NCBI RefSeq assembly: GCF_020523825.1
Contig: NZ_JAJALK010000015.1
Span: forward strand, 1 to 64,000
DNA: 64,000 bases
Direction of reading: 5' to 3'
From: Methylobacterium brachiatum
Lineage (GTDB): Bacteria; Pseudomonadota; Alphaproteobacteria; Rhizobiales; Beijerinckiaceae
Positions within the stretch are counted from its first letter, which is position 1. The number at the start of each line of letters is the position of its first letter. Below the pieces are notes generated by a model. It was given only the letters and a program-made list of their open reading frames with translations. It was not told the origin of the DNA and did no database searches. Made by a program: the position numbers and the translations under genes. Shown here piece by piece: positions 48,261-57,278 of the stretch.

Positions 48261-49118
48261 CTACTCCGCCGCCGGCCGCGCCGCCTCGCGGAACGGATTA
48301 GCCGGGTAGGTGCCGACCACCCGCAATTCCCGCGAGAAATAGCCGAGCTCGTCCAGCGCCCGGGCGAGGCCTGGATCCTCGGGGTGGCCGTCCACCTCGG
48401 CGTAGAACTGCGTGGCGGTGAACTCCCCGTCCATCATGTAGCTCTCGAGCTTGGACATGTTGACGCCGTTGGTCGCGAATCCGCCGAGCGCCTTGTAGAG
48501 GGCGGCCGGGATGTTGCGCACGCGGAACACGAAGCTGGTCACGCACGGGCCGGTCCCGGCTTCCACCGGCTCCGGCTCGGGGGAGAACACCACGAAGCGG
48601 GTGGTGTTGTGCGCCTCGTCCTCGACGTCGCGCTCCAGGATCTCGAGGCCGTAGACCTCGGCGGCCAGCGCCGGCGCCAGGGCGGCCCGGCTCGGGTCGC
48701 CGATCTCGGCGATCTCGCGCGCCGCGCCCGCTGTGTCGCCGGCCACCACCGCCTTCAGGCCCAGCCGGCGGACGATCCGCCGGCATTGGCCGAGCGCGTG
48801 GACGTGGCTGTGCACGGTCCGCACCGCCTCCAACTTCGTGCCCGGCAGGACCATCAGCTGGAAATGGATCGGCAGGAAGTGCTCGGCCACGATGTGCAGC
48901 GGCGAGGTCGGGATCAGGTGATGGATGTCGGCGACCCGGCCCGCGATCGAGTTCTCGATCGGGATCATCGCCCGCTGCGCGCGGCCCTCCGTGACTGCCG
49001 CGAAGGCGTCCTCGAAGGTCGGGCAGGGCAGGGGCGTCCAGTCCGGAAACGCCGCGGCGCAGATGATGTGCGAGTTGGCCCCGGGCTCGCCCTGGTACGA
49101 GATGGTGCGGTCGGTCAT
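48261..49118 (-). CDS. pheA: Prephenate dehydratase
   Basis: This 285-residue enzyme makes phenylpyruvate from prephenate in phenylalanine synthesis. The catalytic domain begins ISYQGEPGANSH and has IPIENSIAGRV and the AHNTTRFVVF catalytic Thr motif (about residues 173-182). A C-terminal ACT regulatory domain (SFVFRVRNIPAALYKALGGFATNGVNMSKLES) binds Phe for feedback control. There is no chorismate mutase part. It lies 12 bases after kdsB on the same strand, a pairing common in Rhizobiales-like genomes. Confidence 0.93.
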   Translation of the reverse strand: MTDRTISYQGEPGANSHIICAAAFPDWTPLPCPTFEDAFAAVTEGRAQRAMIPIENSIAGRVADIHHLIPTSPLHIVAEHFLPIHFQLMVLPGTKLEAVRTVHSHVHALGQCRRIVRRLGLKAVVAGDTAGAAREIAEIGDPSRAALAPALAAEVYGLEILERDVEDEAHNTTRFVVFSPEPEPVEAGTGPCVTSFVFRVRNIPAALYKALGGFATNGVNMSKLESYMMDGEFTATQFYAEVDGHPEDPGLARALDELGYFSRELRVVGTYPANPFREAARPAAE

Positions 49119-49130
49119 CGGGAATGCGGT

Positions 49131-49874
49131 TCAGTTCAGGCGGCGGGCCTGGAGGAGGGCGCGGGCGCGCTCCAGGTCGGCGGGGGTGTCGACGCCCAGC
49201 GGCAGGTCGTCGACGATGACGGCATCGATGCGCATGCCGGCCTCCAGCGCGCGCAGCTGCTCGAGCTTCTCCCGGGTCTCCAGCTCCCCGGGGGGCAGAG
49301 CGACGAAGCGGGTCAGCGCGGTGCGGCGATAGGCGTAGAGGCCGATATGGTGCCAGCGCGGACCCTCGCCCCAGGGGGCGCGGGCGCGGGTGAAGTAGAG
49401 CGCGCGCAGGCGGCCCGGGCCGACGCTGTGGCCCACGAGCTTGACCACGTTGGGGTTGTCGGCCTCGTGCGCGTCGGTGATCGGCGCGCAGAGCGTGACG
49501 ATGTCCACGGTCCGGTCCGAGAGCGGGCCGATCGAGGCGCCGATGATCGCCGGGTCGATGGTCGGCAGGTCGCCCTGGACGTTGACCACCACGTCGTGGC
49601 GTCCTTCGGGGTCGATGGTCTCCAGCGCCTCGGCGAGCCGGTCCGAGCCGGACGGGTGGTCGGCCCGGGTCATCACCGCGATGCCGCCGGCCGCCTCGAC
49701 GGCCTGGGCGATCGCGGCGGTGTCGGTCGCCACCACCACGGGGCCGATCCCGGCCTCCATGGCGCGGCGCCAGACATGGACGATCATCGCTTCGCCGGCG
49801 ATCTCGGCCAGCGGCTTGTTCGGCAGGCGCGTCGCGGCCAGGCGGGCCGGAATCAGGACGAGGGGATCGGACAT
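49131..49874 (-). CDS. kdsB: 3-deoxy-manno-octulosonate cytidylyltransferase (CMP-KDO synthetase)
   Basis: This 247-residue nucleotidyltransferase activates KDO with CTP for lipopolysaccharide core synthesis. Visible are LVLIPARLAATRLPNKPLAEIAG at the N-terminus, the CTP-binding MTRADHPSGSDRLAEAL (about residues 79-95), and NVQGDLPTIDP. It is first in the kdsB-pheA operon and divergent from the cytochrome c gene. Confidence 0.94.
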   Translation of the reverse strand: MSDPLVLIPARLAATRLPNKPLAEIAGEAMIVHVWRRAMEAGIGPVVVATDTAAIAQAVEAAGGIAVMTRADHPSGSDRLAEALETIDPEGRHDVVVNVQGDLPTIDPAIIGASIGPLSDRTVDIVTLCAPITDAHEADNPNVVKLVGHSVGPGRLRALYFTRARAPWGEGPRWHHIGLYAYRRTALTRFVALPPGELETREKLEQLRALEAGMRIDAVIVDDLPLGVDTPADLERARALLQARRLN

Positions 49875-50167
49875 CGGGGATCGGCGATCGGGCGGGGGCT
49901 CGCGGCGGAGCGCGGCTGCTTAACAGGCCTGCCGGCGGTTGTCGTCCCTGGCGCGGGCGGGGCTCCGCGTCTCGCGATCCGGCAAAATGATGCCGCTGGG
50001 TGACAAGCTGGGCGATTTGGCACGGGGGTTTTGCCCCGCGACGGTACGGATCCCCCCACCACCATTGTCAAGATCGTGCCGGAACGGCTAAGCACCCTTG
50101 AAATCTTCCAAGGTCCTGTGTCCCGGCGTGTCTGCCTGTGACGGCACGGGCAGATCGAGAGAAGAGC

Positions 50168-51142
50168 ATGAACTCGTTCGAAGTGAACAAAGTGCTTGGT
50201 GCCGTGCTCGGTGCCCTGTTGTTCGCGGCTGGATCGGGTTTCGTCGCCGAGCTGATCTACCATCCGAGACCTGCGGGCAAAGCCGGCTACGACCTGCCCG
50301 AGCCGGAGCCGCAGACCGCCGCCGCGACCCCGGAGGCCAAGGTCGAGCCGATCGCCGTCCGGCTGGCCAGCGCCAACGTCGAGAAGGGCGAGGCCGGCAC
50401 CAAGGCCTGCCGGGCCTGCCACAATTTCGAGAAGGGCGGCCCGAACAAGGTCGGCCCGGATCTCTACGGCGTGGTCGAGCGCCCGAAGGGCGGCCATGCC
50501 GGTTTCGAGTATTCGGCGGCCCTGAAGGGCAAGGGCGGCACCTGGACCTACGATGACCTGGACGCCTTCCTGGCCAGCCCGAAGGGCTACGCCCCGGGCA
50601 CCAAGATGGCGTTCGCCGGCATCGCCTCGCCGCAGGAGCGCGCCAACGTCATCGCCTACCTGAACAAGAACGCCGACAGCCCCAAGCCGCTGCCCGCCGT
50701 GGAGAAGACCGAGGCGAAGCCCGAGGCCGCTCCGGCGGCCGCCAAGCCCGAGGACAAGCCTGCGCCCGCGCCCGCCGCCGAGGACAAGCCCACCGCCGCC
50801 AAGCCGGCCGCCGGCAAGGGCTCCGAGGGCAAGGACAGCCCGGCCAAGCCCGCCGACGTCAACACGGCCAAGCCGGTCGAGGAGAAATCCGCCGGCAGCC
50901 CGCGTGCGCCGAGCGAATCAAGCGACCGCAACGCCCCGGCCCCGCCGGCGGGCGCCCATGACGGCGACCAGCAGGGCACGCCGTCGAGCGCGATCCCGGC
51001 CGAGCCGACGGCCCCGTCCGCCCCGGCCGCCAAGGAGCCGCCGGCCCAGGCCAATCCCGAGGCGGTAGACCGGGCCAAGAACCTCGAGGTCGACGGCCCG
51101 ACCAAGGATCTGAACGCGCCGCTGCCGACGCCGAAGGAGTAG
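50168..51142 (+). CDS. cycM: Membrane-anchored cytochrome c (CycM-like) with long low-complexity tail
   Basis: This protein of about 324 residues has an uncleaved N-terminal membrane anchor (VLGAVLGALLFAAGSGFVAELIY, about residues 9-31), a linker, and a class I cytochrome c domain with CRACH (81-85) and the Met axial ligand in TKMAF (147). CycM-type cytochromes carry electrons to the terminal oxidase. Residues 171-324 are an Ala/Pro/Lys/Glu-rich, disordered extension not expected of a 180-residue CycM. It is divergent from kdsB-pheA, the usual neighbours. A strong hairpin follows. Confidence 0.9.
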   Translation: MNSFEVNKVLGAVLGALLFAAGSGFVAELIYHPRPAGKAGYDLPEPEPQTAAATPEAKVEPIAVRLASANVEKGEAGTKACRACHNFEKGGPNKVGPDLYGVVERPKGGHAGFEYSAALKGKGGTWTYDDLDAFLASPKGYAPGTKMAFAGIASPQERANVIAYLNKNADSPKPLPAVEKTEAKPEAAPAAAKPEDKPAPAPAAEDKPTAAKPAAGKGSEGKDSPAKPADVNTAKPVEEKSAGSPRAPSESSDRNAPAPPAGAHDGDQQGTPSSAIPAEPTAPSAPAAKEPPAQANPEAVDRAKNLEVDGPTKDLNAPLPTPKE

Positions 51143-51154
51143 CGGCGGCGCACC

Positions 51155-51178
51155 GGCCGGGCCTCAGGCCCGGCCTTT
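51155..51178 (+). terminator. Hairpin terminator after cycM
   Basis: GGCCGGGCC (51155-51163) and GGCCCGGCC (51167-51175) form a perfect nine-pair stem around TCA, followed by TTT. It probably ends the cycM transcript. Confidence 0.75.
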
Positions 51179-51200
51179 GCCTTTAGGCGTCCGCGACCCG

Positions 51201-52418
51201 ATGTCCGTCCGGGTCAGACACCGCGAAGGAATCCGCTTGCCCGATCGACGTCTGGATCCGGAGGGGCGCCGTGCGCCCCTGCCGCTGCTCGTTGCCGTGA
51301 CCATGACCGGCACGGTGGCGCTGCACATCTTCGTGCCCGCGCTCGCCACCGCCGCCGCCGACCTCGGCACCACGACGGCCGCCGCCCAGCTCACCATCAC
51401 GGTCTACCTGATCGGGCTCGCGGGCGGCCAGCTCCTGTACGGCCCGCTCTCCGACCGGTTCGGGCGGCGTCCGATCCTGATCGGCGGGCTCGGCCTCTAC
51501 CTGGCCGGGCTGCTGCTGGCGATTCCGGCCCAGAGCATCGGCGTGCTGCTGGTGGCGCGGGTGCTGCAATCGCTCGGGGCCTGCGGCTCCCTGGTGATCG
51601 GCCGGGCGATGGTGCGCGACGTCTCCACCCGGGAGGACGCGGCCAAGAAGCTCGCGATCCTCACCACCGCCATGACCCTCACCCCCGCCCTGGCCCCGGC
51701 GATCGGCGGCGTGGTGAACGAGGTGTTCGGCTGGCGCGCGGTCTTCGTGGTGCTCGCCGGGATCGTCGCCCTGCTGGGTGCCCTGGTGGTGTTCACCCTG
51801 CCGGAGACCAACCGGCACAAGGTGGCGCTGCCGGGCTTCGTGGCGATCCTGGCGGGCTATCTCCGGCTGGTGAAGATCCCGGCCTTCCGCGCCTACCTGG
51901 TGGCCGGGTCCTGCGGCGGCACCAGCCTCTACGCCTTCCTGGCGGTGGCGCCCTTCCTGCTGGTCGACCGGCTCGGGCGTTCCTCGCAGGAGGTGGGGTT
52001 CGATTGCCTGATCGTGGTGTTCGGCATGGTCGGGGGTGCCGTGCTGGCGAGCCGGCTCGCGAGCCGCGTGCCGATCCGCAAGGCGGCGCGCCGCGGCAAC
52101 CTGCTCTGCATCGCGTCCGCCCTGGCGCTGCTGCTGGTCGACCGGACCGGGATGCTCGGCGTCGTCAGCCTGATCGTGCCGCTCTTCGCCTACGCGGTCG
52201 GGGTCGGCCTGCTGAGCCCCAACGCGGTGGCCGGGTTGATGAACGTCGATCCGCATGCGGCGGGCTCGGCCTCCAGCCTCTACGGCTTCACGCAGATGAC
52301 CTTCGGGGCCCTGTTCACGGCCGCTGCCTCGGCCTGGCCCGCGACCTCGGCGACCCCCGTGGCCCTGGCGCTGCTCACCGCCGGGCTGATCGCCGCCCTG
52401 GCGCTGCGGCGGGCGTGA
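51201..52418 (+). CDS. Bcr/CflA-type MFS drug efflux transporter
   Basis: This 405-residue inner membrane transporter with twelve spans has the Bcr/CflA pattern: MTGTVALHIFVPALATAAADLGTT in TM1, LSDRFGRRPILIGG (motif A, loop 2-3), VLQSLGACGSLVIGRAMVRD (motif C-like region near TM5) and PLFAYAVGVGLLSPNA. It exports small molecules such as drugs by proton antiport. I place the start at ATG 51201; TTG 51177 upstream would extend it. It is the only gene in its transcription unit. Confidence 0.88.
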   Translation: MSVRVRHREGIRLPDRRLDPEGRRAPLPLLVAVTMTGTVALHIFVPALATAAADLGTTTAAAQLTITVYLIGLAGGQLLYGPLSDRFGRRPILIGGLGLYLAGLLLAIPAQSIGVLLVARVLQSLGACGSLVIGRAMVRDVSTREDAAKKLAILTTAMTLTPALAPAIGGVVNEVFGWRAVFVVLAGIVALLGALVVFTLPETNRHKVALPGFVAILAGYLRLVKIPAFRAYLVAGSCGGTSLYAFLAVAPFLLVDRLGRSSQEVGFDCLIVVFGMVGGAVLASRLASRVPIRKAARRGNLLCIASALALLLVDRTGMLGVVSLIVPLFAYAVGVGLLSPNAVAGLMNVDPHAAGSASSLYGFTQMTFGALFTAAASAWPATSATPVALALLTAGLIAALALRRA

Positions 52419-52505
52419 CTGTCTGGGGTGGCGGCCGATCGCGGGTCCGAGCCCTGCGCGGTCGCGTCGCGTAAACTGGCCTTGGCCGGCCGGGCCTCGA
52501 AACGA

Positions 52506-52736
52506 TCAGGCCCCCGTGTCGCGTTCCGGTGAACCCTCGGGCGTCCCGTCGTCCGCGCGCTCCCTTCGCTCCAGATCCTGCACGATCTCCCGGCCGACGA
52601 TGTGCAGCAGCACCCGGATCAGCATCTTCATCTGCGGCGTGCCGTGATCGGCGATGACGGCGTAGGCGGCGATACACGCATCCGCCACGGCATCCAGATC
52701 GGTGGCCCGACTCATTGCATATCCAACGTCTAACAT
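52506..52736 (-). CDS. Small hypothetical protein (about 70-76 aa)
   Basis: A soluble helical frame with an ATDLDAVADACIAAYAVIADHGTPQMKMLIRVLLHIVG core and an acidic C-terminus (RRERADDGTPEGS). Starts at 52736 or 52715 are possible. No family recognised. It is divergent from a small HTH-like gene over an AT-rich gap with a palindrome. Confidence 0.5.
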   Translation of the reverse strand: MLDVGYAMSRATDLDAVADACIAAYAVIADHGTPQMKMLIRVLLHIVGREIVQDLERRERADDGTPEGSPERDTGA

Positions 52737-52757
52737 GTCGAAGACGGGTTGCGGATT

Positions 52758-52772
52758 GTAAAAATTTTACAT
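52758..52772. promoter_or_regulatory. AT-rich perfect palindrome in a divergent promoter gap
   Basis: TGTAAAAATTTTACA is an exact inverted repeat with a single central base, in the gap between the small minus-strand gene and the plus-strand HTH-like gene. The whole 52740-52850 stretch is AT-rich for this genome. It is a candidate operator. Confidence 0.45.
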
Positions 52773-52887
52773 TCCGGTCGCCTTCACTCGAATAATTGTA
52801 TTTTTATTACCGTATTGCAACCGATGTTGTGGTGATAAGAGCTGTTCATCGTTGATGTGGGGGCGAATTATCGATGGAGCCGCTGCG

Positions 52888-53142
52888 ATGGACATGAAGA
52901 CCCCCACCATCCCGGGTTCGGCCGCAAGCCCCCGGGCCCTGGGGAAGCTCCAAGACCTCGCCGAGGTGCTCGGCTGTTCGACGGATCTGTTCTTCGCGGC
53001 TTCTGACGGGCCTTCGACCGGCCAGACGGCTCAGCTTCTCCAGATGTGGCTCGCGATCCGGAATCCCGAGGATCGCCAGACGGTGTTCGCCTGCGTCCGC
53101 GAAGTCCTGAAGGCGCAGTCCGACGGTCATCGCGAACGATAG
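52888..53142 (+). CDS. Short XRE-regulator-like protein lacking a full HTH
   Basis: This 84-residue frame resembles the C-terminal part of small XRE regulators: ALGKLQDLAEVLGCSTDLFFAASDG followed by TAQLLQMWLAIRNPEDRQTVFACVREVL. The helix-turn-helix itself seems mostly missing, so it may be a degenerate regulator or an oligomerisation-only relative. It is preceded by AT-rich DNA. It lies 200 bases upstream of a Crp/Fnr regulator. Confidence 0.5.
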   Translation: MDMKTPTIPGSAASPRALGKLQDLAEVLGCSTDLFFAASDGPSTGQTAQLLQMWLAIRNPEDRQTVFACVREVLKAQSDGHRER

Positions 53143-53341
53143 GCGGCGGAGTCTCTAACGGGCGTCGCCGGTACGCGTAGTATTGATCGAGATCAGTTTT
53201 CAGTCGGCGGTAATATTCTTGCGTTTTTTGAGCAACACTTGCGGTTTTCGTGGCAAATACCATTTTCTCTTCATCGCCGGCCATGGTTCGGGCGCTGGTG
53301 ATTGAGGGACGCCGTGTGCTCTTGCCCCACAGGCGACCCTC

Positions 53342-54070
53342 ATGGCCCCCCTCCAGCAAGCCGATATCCGCAACCGCCTCCTCCGGGCTCTCCCGCCGGA
53401 GGATTTCGCGGTCCTGCAGCCGGCTTTGCGGGCCCAGGCGATGCGCCTGCGGCATGTCCTGATCGCGTCCCACACGACGATCGAGACGGTCTATTTCCCG
53501 GAAGACGGGTTCGTCTCGATCACCAGCGATGCGCCCAGCGGCCGGGTCGAGATCGGGCTGATCGGCCGGGAAGGTCTGGTCGGTGCCGCCCCGATCCTGC
53601 TCGATGACGATCGCAGCCCGCACACCCACTTCGTGCAGATGGCCGGGCACATGCTGAGCATCGACGTGCCGCGGCTGCGGGCCGAGGTGGAGCGGCGCCC
53701 GGCGCTGCGGCGGCTCCTGCAGCGCTTCATCCAGGCGCAATTCGTCCAGACCGCCCAGACGGCCTTCGTCAACGCCCGGGGCAACACCGCGACCCGCCTC
53801 GCCCGGTGGTTGCTGATGTGCCACGACCGCGTCGATGGCGACCAGATCACGGTCACGCAGGATTTCATGTCGTTCATGCTGGGCGTCGAGCGGCCGGGCG
53901 TGACGGCGGCGTTGCGAAGCCTGGAGATGGCCGGCTCGGTGCGCAAGCGCCGCGGCAGCGTCGAGATCACCGATCGCGATGGGCTGCTCGACTATGCCGG
54001 GGACAGCTACGGCGTGGCGGAGGCCGAATATGCGCGCCTGATCGAGGGACGCGCCGAGCCGCAGGCCTAG
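53342..54070 (+). CDS. Crp/Fnr-family transcriptional regulator
   Basis: This 242-residue regulator has an N-terminal cyclic-nucleotide-like beta-roll (RHVLIASHTTIETVYFPEDGFVSITS) and a C-terminal winged-helix domain (VTQDFMSFMLGVERPGVTAALRSLEMAGSVRKRRGSVEI). There is no Cys cluster for an FeS sensor as in Fnr. The recognition helix VERPGVTAALRSLE differs from classical CRP. Targets are unknown. Preceding DNA from 53200 to 53270 is AT-rich and likely contains its promoter. Confidence 0.88.
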   Translation: MAPLQQADIRNRLLRALPPEDFAVLQPALRAQAMRLRHVLIASHTTIETVYFPEDGFVSITSDAPSGRVEIGLIGREGLVGAAPILLDDDRSPHTHFVQMAGHMLSIDVPRLRAEVERRPALRRLLQRFIQAQFVQTAQTAFVNARGNTATRLARWLLMCHDRVDGDQITVTQDFMSFMLGVERPGVTAALRSLEMAGSVRKRRGSVEITDRDGLLDYAGDSYGVAEAEYARLIEGRAEPQA

Positions 54071-54086
54071 CACGCGGCGCGGAGCT

Positions 54087-54590
54087 TCAGGCGCGCACCG
54101 CCTCGACCAGGCCCGACACGCCCGCGCAGAACCCAGTCCGCAGCTCCAGCCACAGCAGCCGGGCGGGATTTACCGGTCCCGGCAGGGTCAGGCGGCCGGG
54201 CGGGACCGGAGCGAATCCGAACCGGGTGTAATAGGGCGCGTCACCCACCAGGATCACCAGGCCCTCGCCCGCCTGCCGGGCGGCCTCGAGCGCCGCGCGG
54301 GTCAGGGTGCCGCCGATGCCGCGTCCGGCGAAGCTCGGATCCACCGCCAGCGGCCCGAGCATGACGAAGGCCGACGGTCCGGCCCGCACCGGCCCCATCC
54401 GCACCGAGCCCACCAGAAAGCTGCCGACCGAGGCGGTGACCCCGAGATCCATCCGCTCGGCCGCGCCCTCGCGCAACCGGTAGGCGGTGCGGGCGAAGCG
54501 TCCGGGGCCGAAGGCGCGGGCCTGGAGCCGGTCGATCGCGGGGGCGTCCTCCGGCCGCTCGGGCCGGATGACGAGGGAGAGTGTGGTCAC
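54087..54590 (-). CDS. GNAT-family N-acetyltransferase
   Basis: This 167-residue acetyltransferase has IRPERPEDAPAIDRLQARAFGPG at the N-terminus, FVMLGPLAVDPSFAGRGIGGTLTRAALEAA with the acetyl-CoA loop (about residues 77-106) and VILVGDAPYYTRFGFAPVPPGRL. The latter resembles YhbS-like N-acetyltransferases. Substrate unknown. It is convergent with the Crp/Fnr gene, with a 16-base gap. Confidence 0.87.
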   Translation of the reverse strand: MTTLSLVIRPERPEDAPAIDRLQARAFGPGRFARTAYRLREGAAERMDLGVTASVGSFLVGSVRMGPVRAGPSAFVMLGPLAVDPSFAGRGIGGTLTRAALEAARQAGEGLVILVGDAPYYTRFGFAPVPPGRLTLPGPVNPARLLWLELRTGFCAGVSGLVEAVRA

Positions 54591-54655
54591 GGCGGGCTCA
54601 CGGCTCGGAACCGTGGCCGCGTAGCAGCGGAGGCCCGGGGCGGCAAACCGCCGGC

Positions 54656-55852
54656 CTATTCCGCCGCCGCCAGCTCGGCCCTGGGGCCGCCCTGCGTCAC
54701 CTTCAGGAAGCCGAGCGCCGAGAGCCAGATCACCGCGCCGCAGGCGGCCGCGATGCCGAGCACCAGCGCGAAGCCGCCGCGATCATGCAGCACCGCGATG
54801 GCCGGGACCACGAAGCCGCTGGCGGTGAAGCCGACGAAGTAGCGCACGCTGTAGGCCCGGGCCCGGTAGGCCGGGGGCACGTAGCGGGCGATCATCGCGT
54901 CGTTGATCACCACCTGTCCGTAGATCGCCGTCATGGCTAGCATCAGCCCGACGAGCAGCGGCAGGCCGGTGGTGAGCGCCGCGATCCCGAGGCCCAGCGG
55001 CTGCAGCACCGACAGGGTCACGAACAGGGACGGCAGGCTGAACCGGTCGATCAGCCGGCCCATGGCGAGCTGCATCAGCGCGCCGAACAGGAAGACCACG
55101 GTCGCGAGCGAGCCGATCAGCGTCAGCGGCAGCGCCTGGCCGACGCCCTCGTCGATCACCTTGGGCAGGCTGATCGTCGTGAGGTTGAAGGTGACGCCGC
55201 CGGCGAAGATCGCCAGGGCGTAGAGACCCATCAGCATCCAGGGTCGGCTCACCGCGATCGCGGCCGCGCCCCCGGCCTTCTTGCCGCCGGCCTCGCCGTC
55301 GCCCGGGACCAGCGCCAGGAAGGCGGCGCCGCAGGCGAGGCAGACGAGGCCCGGGACCACGAAGGCGGCGCGCCACCCGACATTGGCGGCCAGCAGCGCG
55401 GTCACCCCCGAGGCGGAGGCGGCGCCGAGATTGCCCCAGACACCGTTGACCCCGAGGTCGCGGCCGAGCCGGCGCGCGTGGGTCACCAGCATGGTCGAGC
55501 CGACCGGGTGGTAGATCGCCGAGGCGAGGCCGAGCACGCACAGCCAGAGCGCGAAGCTCAGCGGCGTCGTGGCGCTCGCCACCCCCAGGCAGGAGAGGCC
55601 GTAGCCGAGGAAGAACACCGCCAGCATGTTGCGCCGGCCGAACCGGTCCGCCAGCCAGCCCATCGGCAGCGAGCACAGGCCGAAGGCCACGAAGGCGCCG
55701 GTGGCCAGCCCGATCAGCTCGCCGTAGCCGAGCCCGGTCTGGGCCGCGATGGCGATCACCGCGGTCGGGTAGATCAGCAGCACGAAATGGTCGAGGGCGT
55801 GCGCGACATTGACGAAGCGCAGCGTGCGTCGGGAGAGGGTTTCGGAATCCAT
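54656..55852 (-). CDS. MFS transporter (FSR/fosmidomycin-resistance-like)
   Basis: This 398-residue protein has twelve predicted spans and MFS motif A variants (GWLADRFGRRNMLAVFF after TM2, about residues 60-76). ASAIYHPVGSTMLVTHARRLGRDLGVNG resembles FSR-type efflux proteins, with YHPVG. Substrate is unknown. A divergent AraC-type regulator starts 62 bases away, suggesting local control. Confidence 0.85.
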   Translation of the reverse strand: MDSETLSRRTLRFVNVAHALDHFVLLIYPTAVIAIAAQTGLGYGELIGLATGAFVAFGLCSLPMGWLADRFGRRNMLAVFFLGYGLSCLGVASATTPLSFALWLCVLGLASAIYHPVGSTMLVTHARRLGRDLGVNGVWGNLGAASASGVTALLAANVGWRAAFVVPGLVCLACGAAFLALVPGDGEAGGKKAGGAAAIAVSRPWMLMGLYALAIFAGGVTFNLTTISLPKVIDEGVGQALPLTLIGSLATVVFLFGALMQLAMGRLIDRFSLPSLFVTLSVLQPLGLGIAALTTGLPLLVGLMLAMTAIYGQVVINDAMIARYVPPAYRARAYSVRYFVGFTASGFVVPAIAVLHDRGGFALVLGIAAACGAVIWLSALGFLKVTQGGPRAELAAAE

Positions 55853-55914
55853 CGCGACCTATCCTCCGGGATCGCCCCCTGATACTCTGGCCCGATGGAG
55901 ACGTCGGGCCGGAT

Positions 55915-56703
55915 ATGTATGCGAACGGGCCAAAATCGGTGGTGGCGCCGCGGTCGACCGCCGCGGCCGATTATCAGCATGTGCCGCGGCCGGTCGCGGT
56001 CGTGCGCAAGCCGCTGCCGGCCGGGAGCGGCACCGGCCTGCATTTTCATGTCCGGGCGCAGCTTCTCTACGCGACGGCCGGGCTGATGAGCGCTTCGGCC
56101 GAGGACGGCACCTGGGTCGTGCCGGAGGGGCACGCCCTCTGGATCCCGCCACGCCTGCCGCATGCCACGGTGACCCATGGGCCGGTGGCCCTGTGCACGG
56201 CCTATCTCGACCCCGCCGCCGTGGCGGCGTTTCCGGCCTCCTGCCGGGTGATCGCGGCCTCGCCGCTCCTGTCCTCGGCCCTGACCGCCCTCGCGGAGGA
56301 GCCGGTTCTGTACGACGAGGCCGGCCGCGGCGGCCACCTCGCCGCCCTGGTGCTCGACGAGATCGGCCGCGCCCCCGAGACGCCGCTCACCCTGCCGCCG
56401 CCGCGGGATGCCCGCCTGCGCCGGGTCTGCCTCGGCCTGATCGCGGATCCCGCCGCCGCGGAGGATCTCGATGCCTGGGCCGACCGCGCCGGGGCGAGCC
56501 GGCGCACGCTGACCCGCCGGTTCCGCACCGAGACCGGGCTCAGCTTCGGCGATTGGCGGGCGCGGGCCCGGGTGATCCGGGCGCTCGCGCTCGCCGCCGA
56601 GGGCCGCCCGCCCGGCGCCGTGGCGGCGGCGGTGGGCTACCGGAGCGCGCAGGCTTTGCGGAGCACGGTGGCGCGGGTGCTGGGCGGCGGTGGACCGCCG
56701 TAG
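55915..56703 (+). CDS. AraC-family transcriptional regulator
   Basis: This 262-residue regulator has an N-terminal cupin-like sensor domain (GSGTGLHFHVRAQLLYATAGLM) and a C-terminal double HTH AraC domain (LDAWADRAGASRRTLTRRFRTETGLSFGDWRARARVIRALALA). The second HTH PPGAVAAAVGYRSAQALRSTVARVLG is present. It is divergent from the MFS transporter gene, the most likely target. The effector is unknown. Confidence 0.88.
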   Translation: MYANGPKSVVAPRSTAAADYQHVPRPVAVVRKPLPAGSGTGLHFHVRAQLLYATAGLMSASAEDGTWVVPEGHALWIPPRLPHATVTHGPVALCTAYLDPAAVAAFPASCRVIAASPLLSSALTALAEEPVLYDEAGRGGHLAALVLDEIGRAPETPLTLPPPRDARLRRVCLGLIADPAAAEDLDAWADRAGASRRTLTRRFRTETGLSFGDWRARARVIRALALAAEGRPPGAVAAAVGYRSAQALRSTVARVLGGGGPP

Positions 56704-56741
56704 GCCGCCCGCGCGGTTCTCCGTCGAACCGGATCAGCCGG

Positions 56742-57278
56742 TCACTTCGGCTTGGCTTGGCCGCCCGGACCCCAGCCATGGGCCTGGACCGCCTTGACGA
56801 TCTTGGCCTGCATCTCGGGCGCCACCGCCTGCATCCATTGCTGCATGCCGGCCAGCTGGATCTGGGCGAGCTGCGGCTGGGCGGCTGCGAGGCGCTTGCC
56901 GGTGGGCGTGGCGTAGAACGCCGCGATCGCCTGCAGGTCGTCCTTGCCGAGGATCGTGGCGAAGCCGCGCGCCTGGATGTCGAGAAGCTCGTCGTAATGC
57001 TCGGACAGGGTCGGCATCACGACCTCCTGGACCAGGACCTGCGCCTTCTCGGGCTCCTTGATGCCGATCTGCTGCATCATGCCGACCATCGGGGCCGCCA
57101 TAGAGCCGAGCGTGGCGGCGCGATCCCCCTGCATCTGCGCGACCGTCTCCCGGGCGACCTTCAGCAGGGCCGGATCCGGGGCGGCGGCCGGCGCGGGTTT
57201 CTGGGGCGCCTGCGCCAGCACGGCGCCGGGCAGCGCGGTTCCGAGACAGAGGCCGACGAGGAGGGTCGAGAGACGCAT
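56742..57278 (-). CDS. DUF2059-domain exported protein
   Basis: This 178-residue protein has a signal peptide (RLSTLLVGLCLGTALPGAVLA) and a DUF2059 domain with PTLSEHYDELLDIQARGFATILGKDDLQAIAAFYATPTGKRLAAAQP. The family is periplasmic and of unknown function. The ATG at 57278 has GGAG seven bases upstream; an ATG at 57293 precedes it. The yejB gene ends about 430 bases away on the same strand. Confidence 0.85.
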   Translation of the reverse strand: MRLSTLLVGLCLGTALPGAVLAQAPQKPAPAAAPDPALLKVARETVAQMQGDRAATLGSMAAPMVGMMQQIGIKEPEKAQVLVQEVVMPTLSEHYDELLDIQARGFATILGKDDLQAIAAFYATPTGKRLAAAQPQLAQIQLAGMQQWMQAVAPEMQAKIVKAVQAHGWGPGGQAKPK

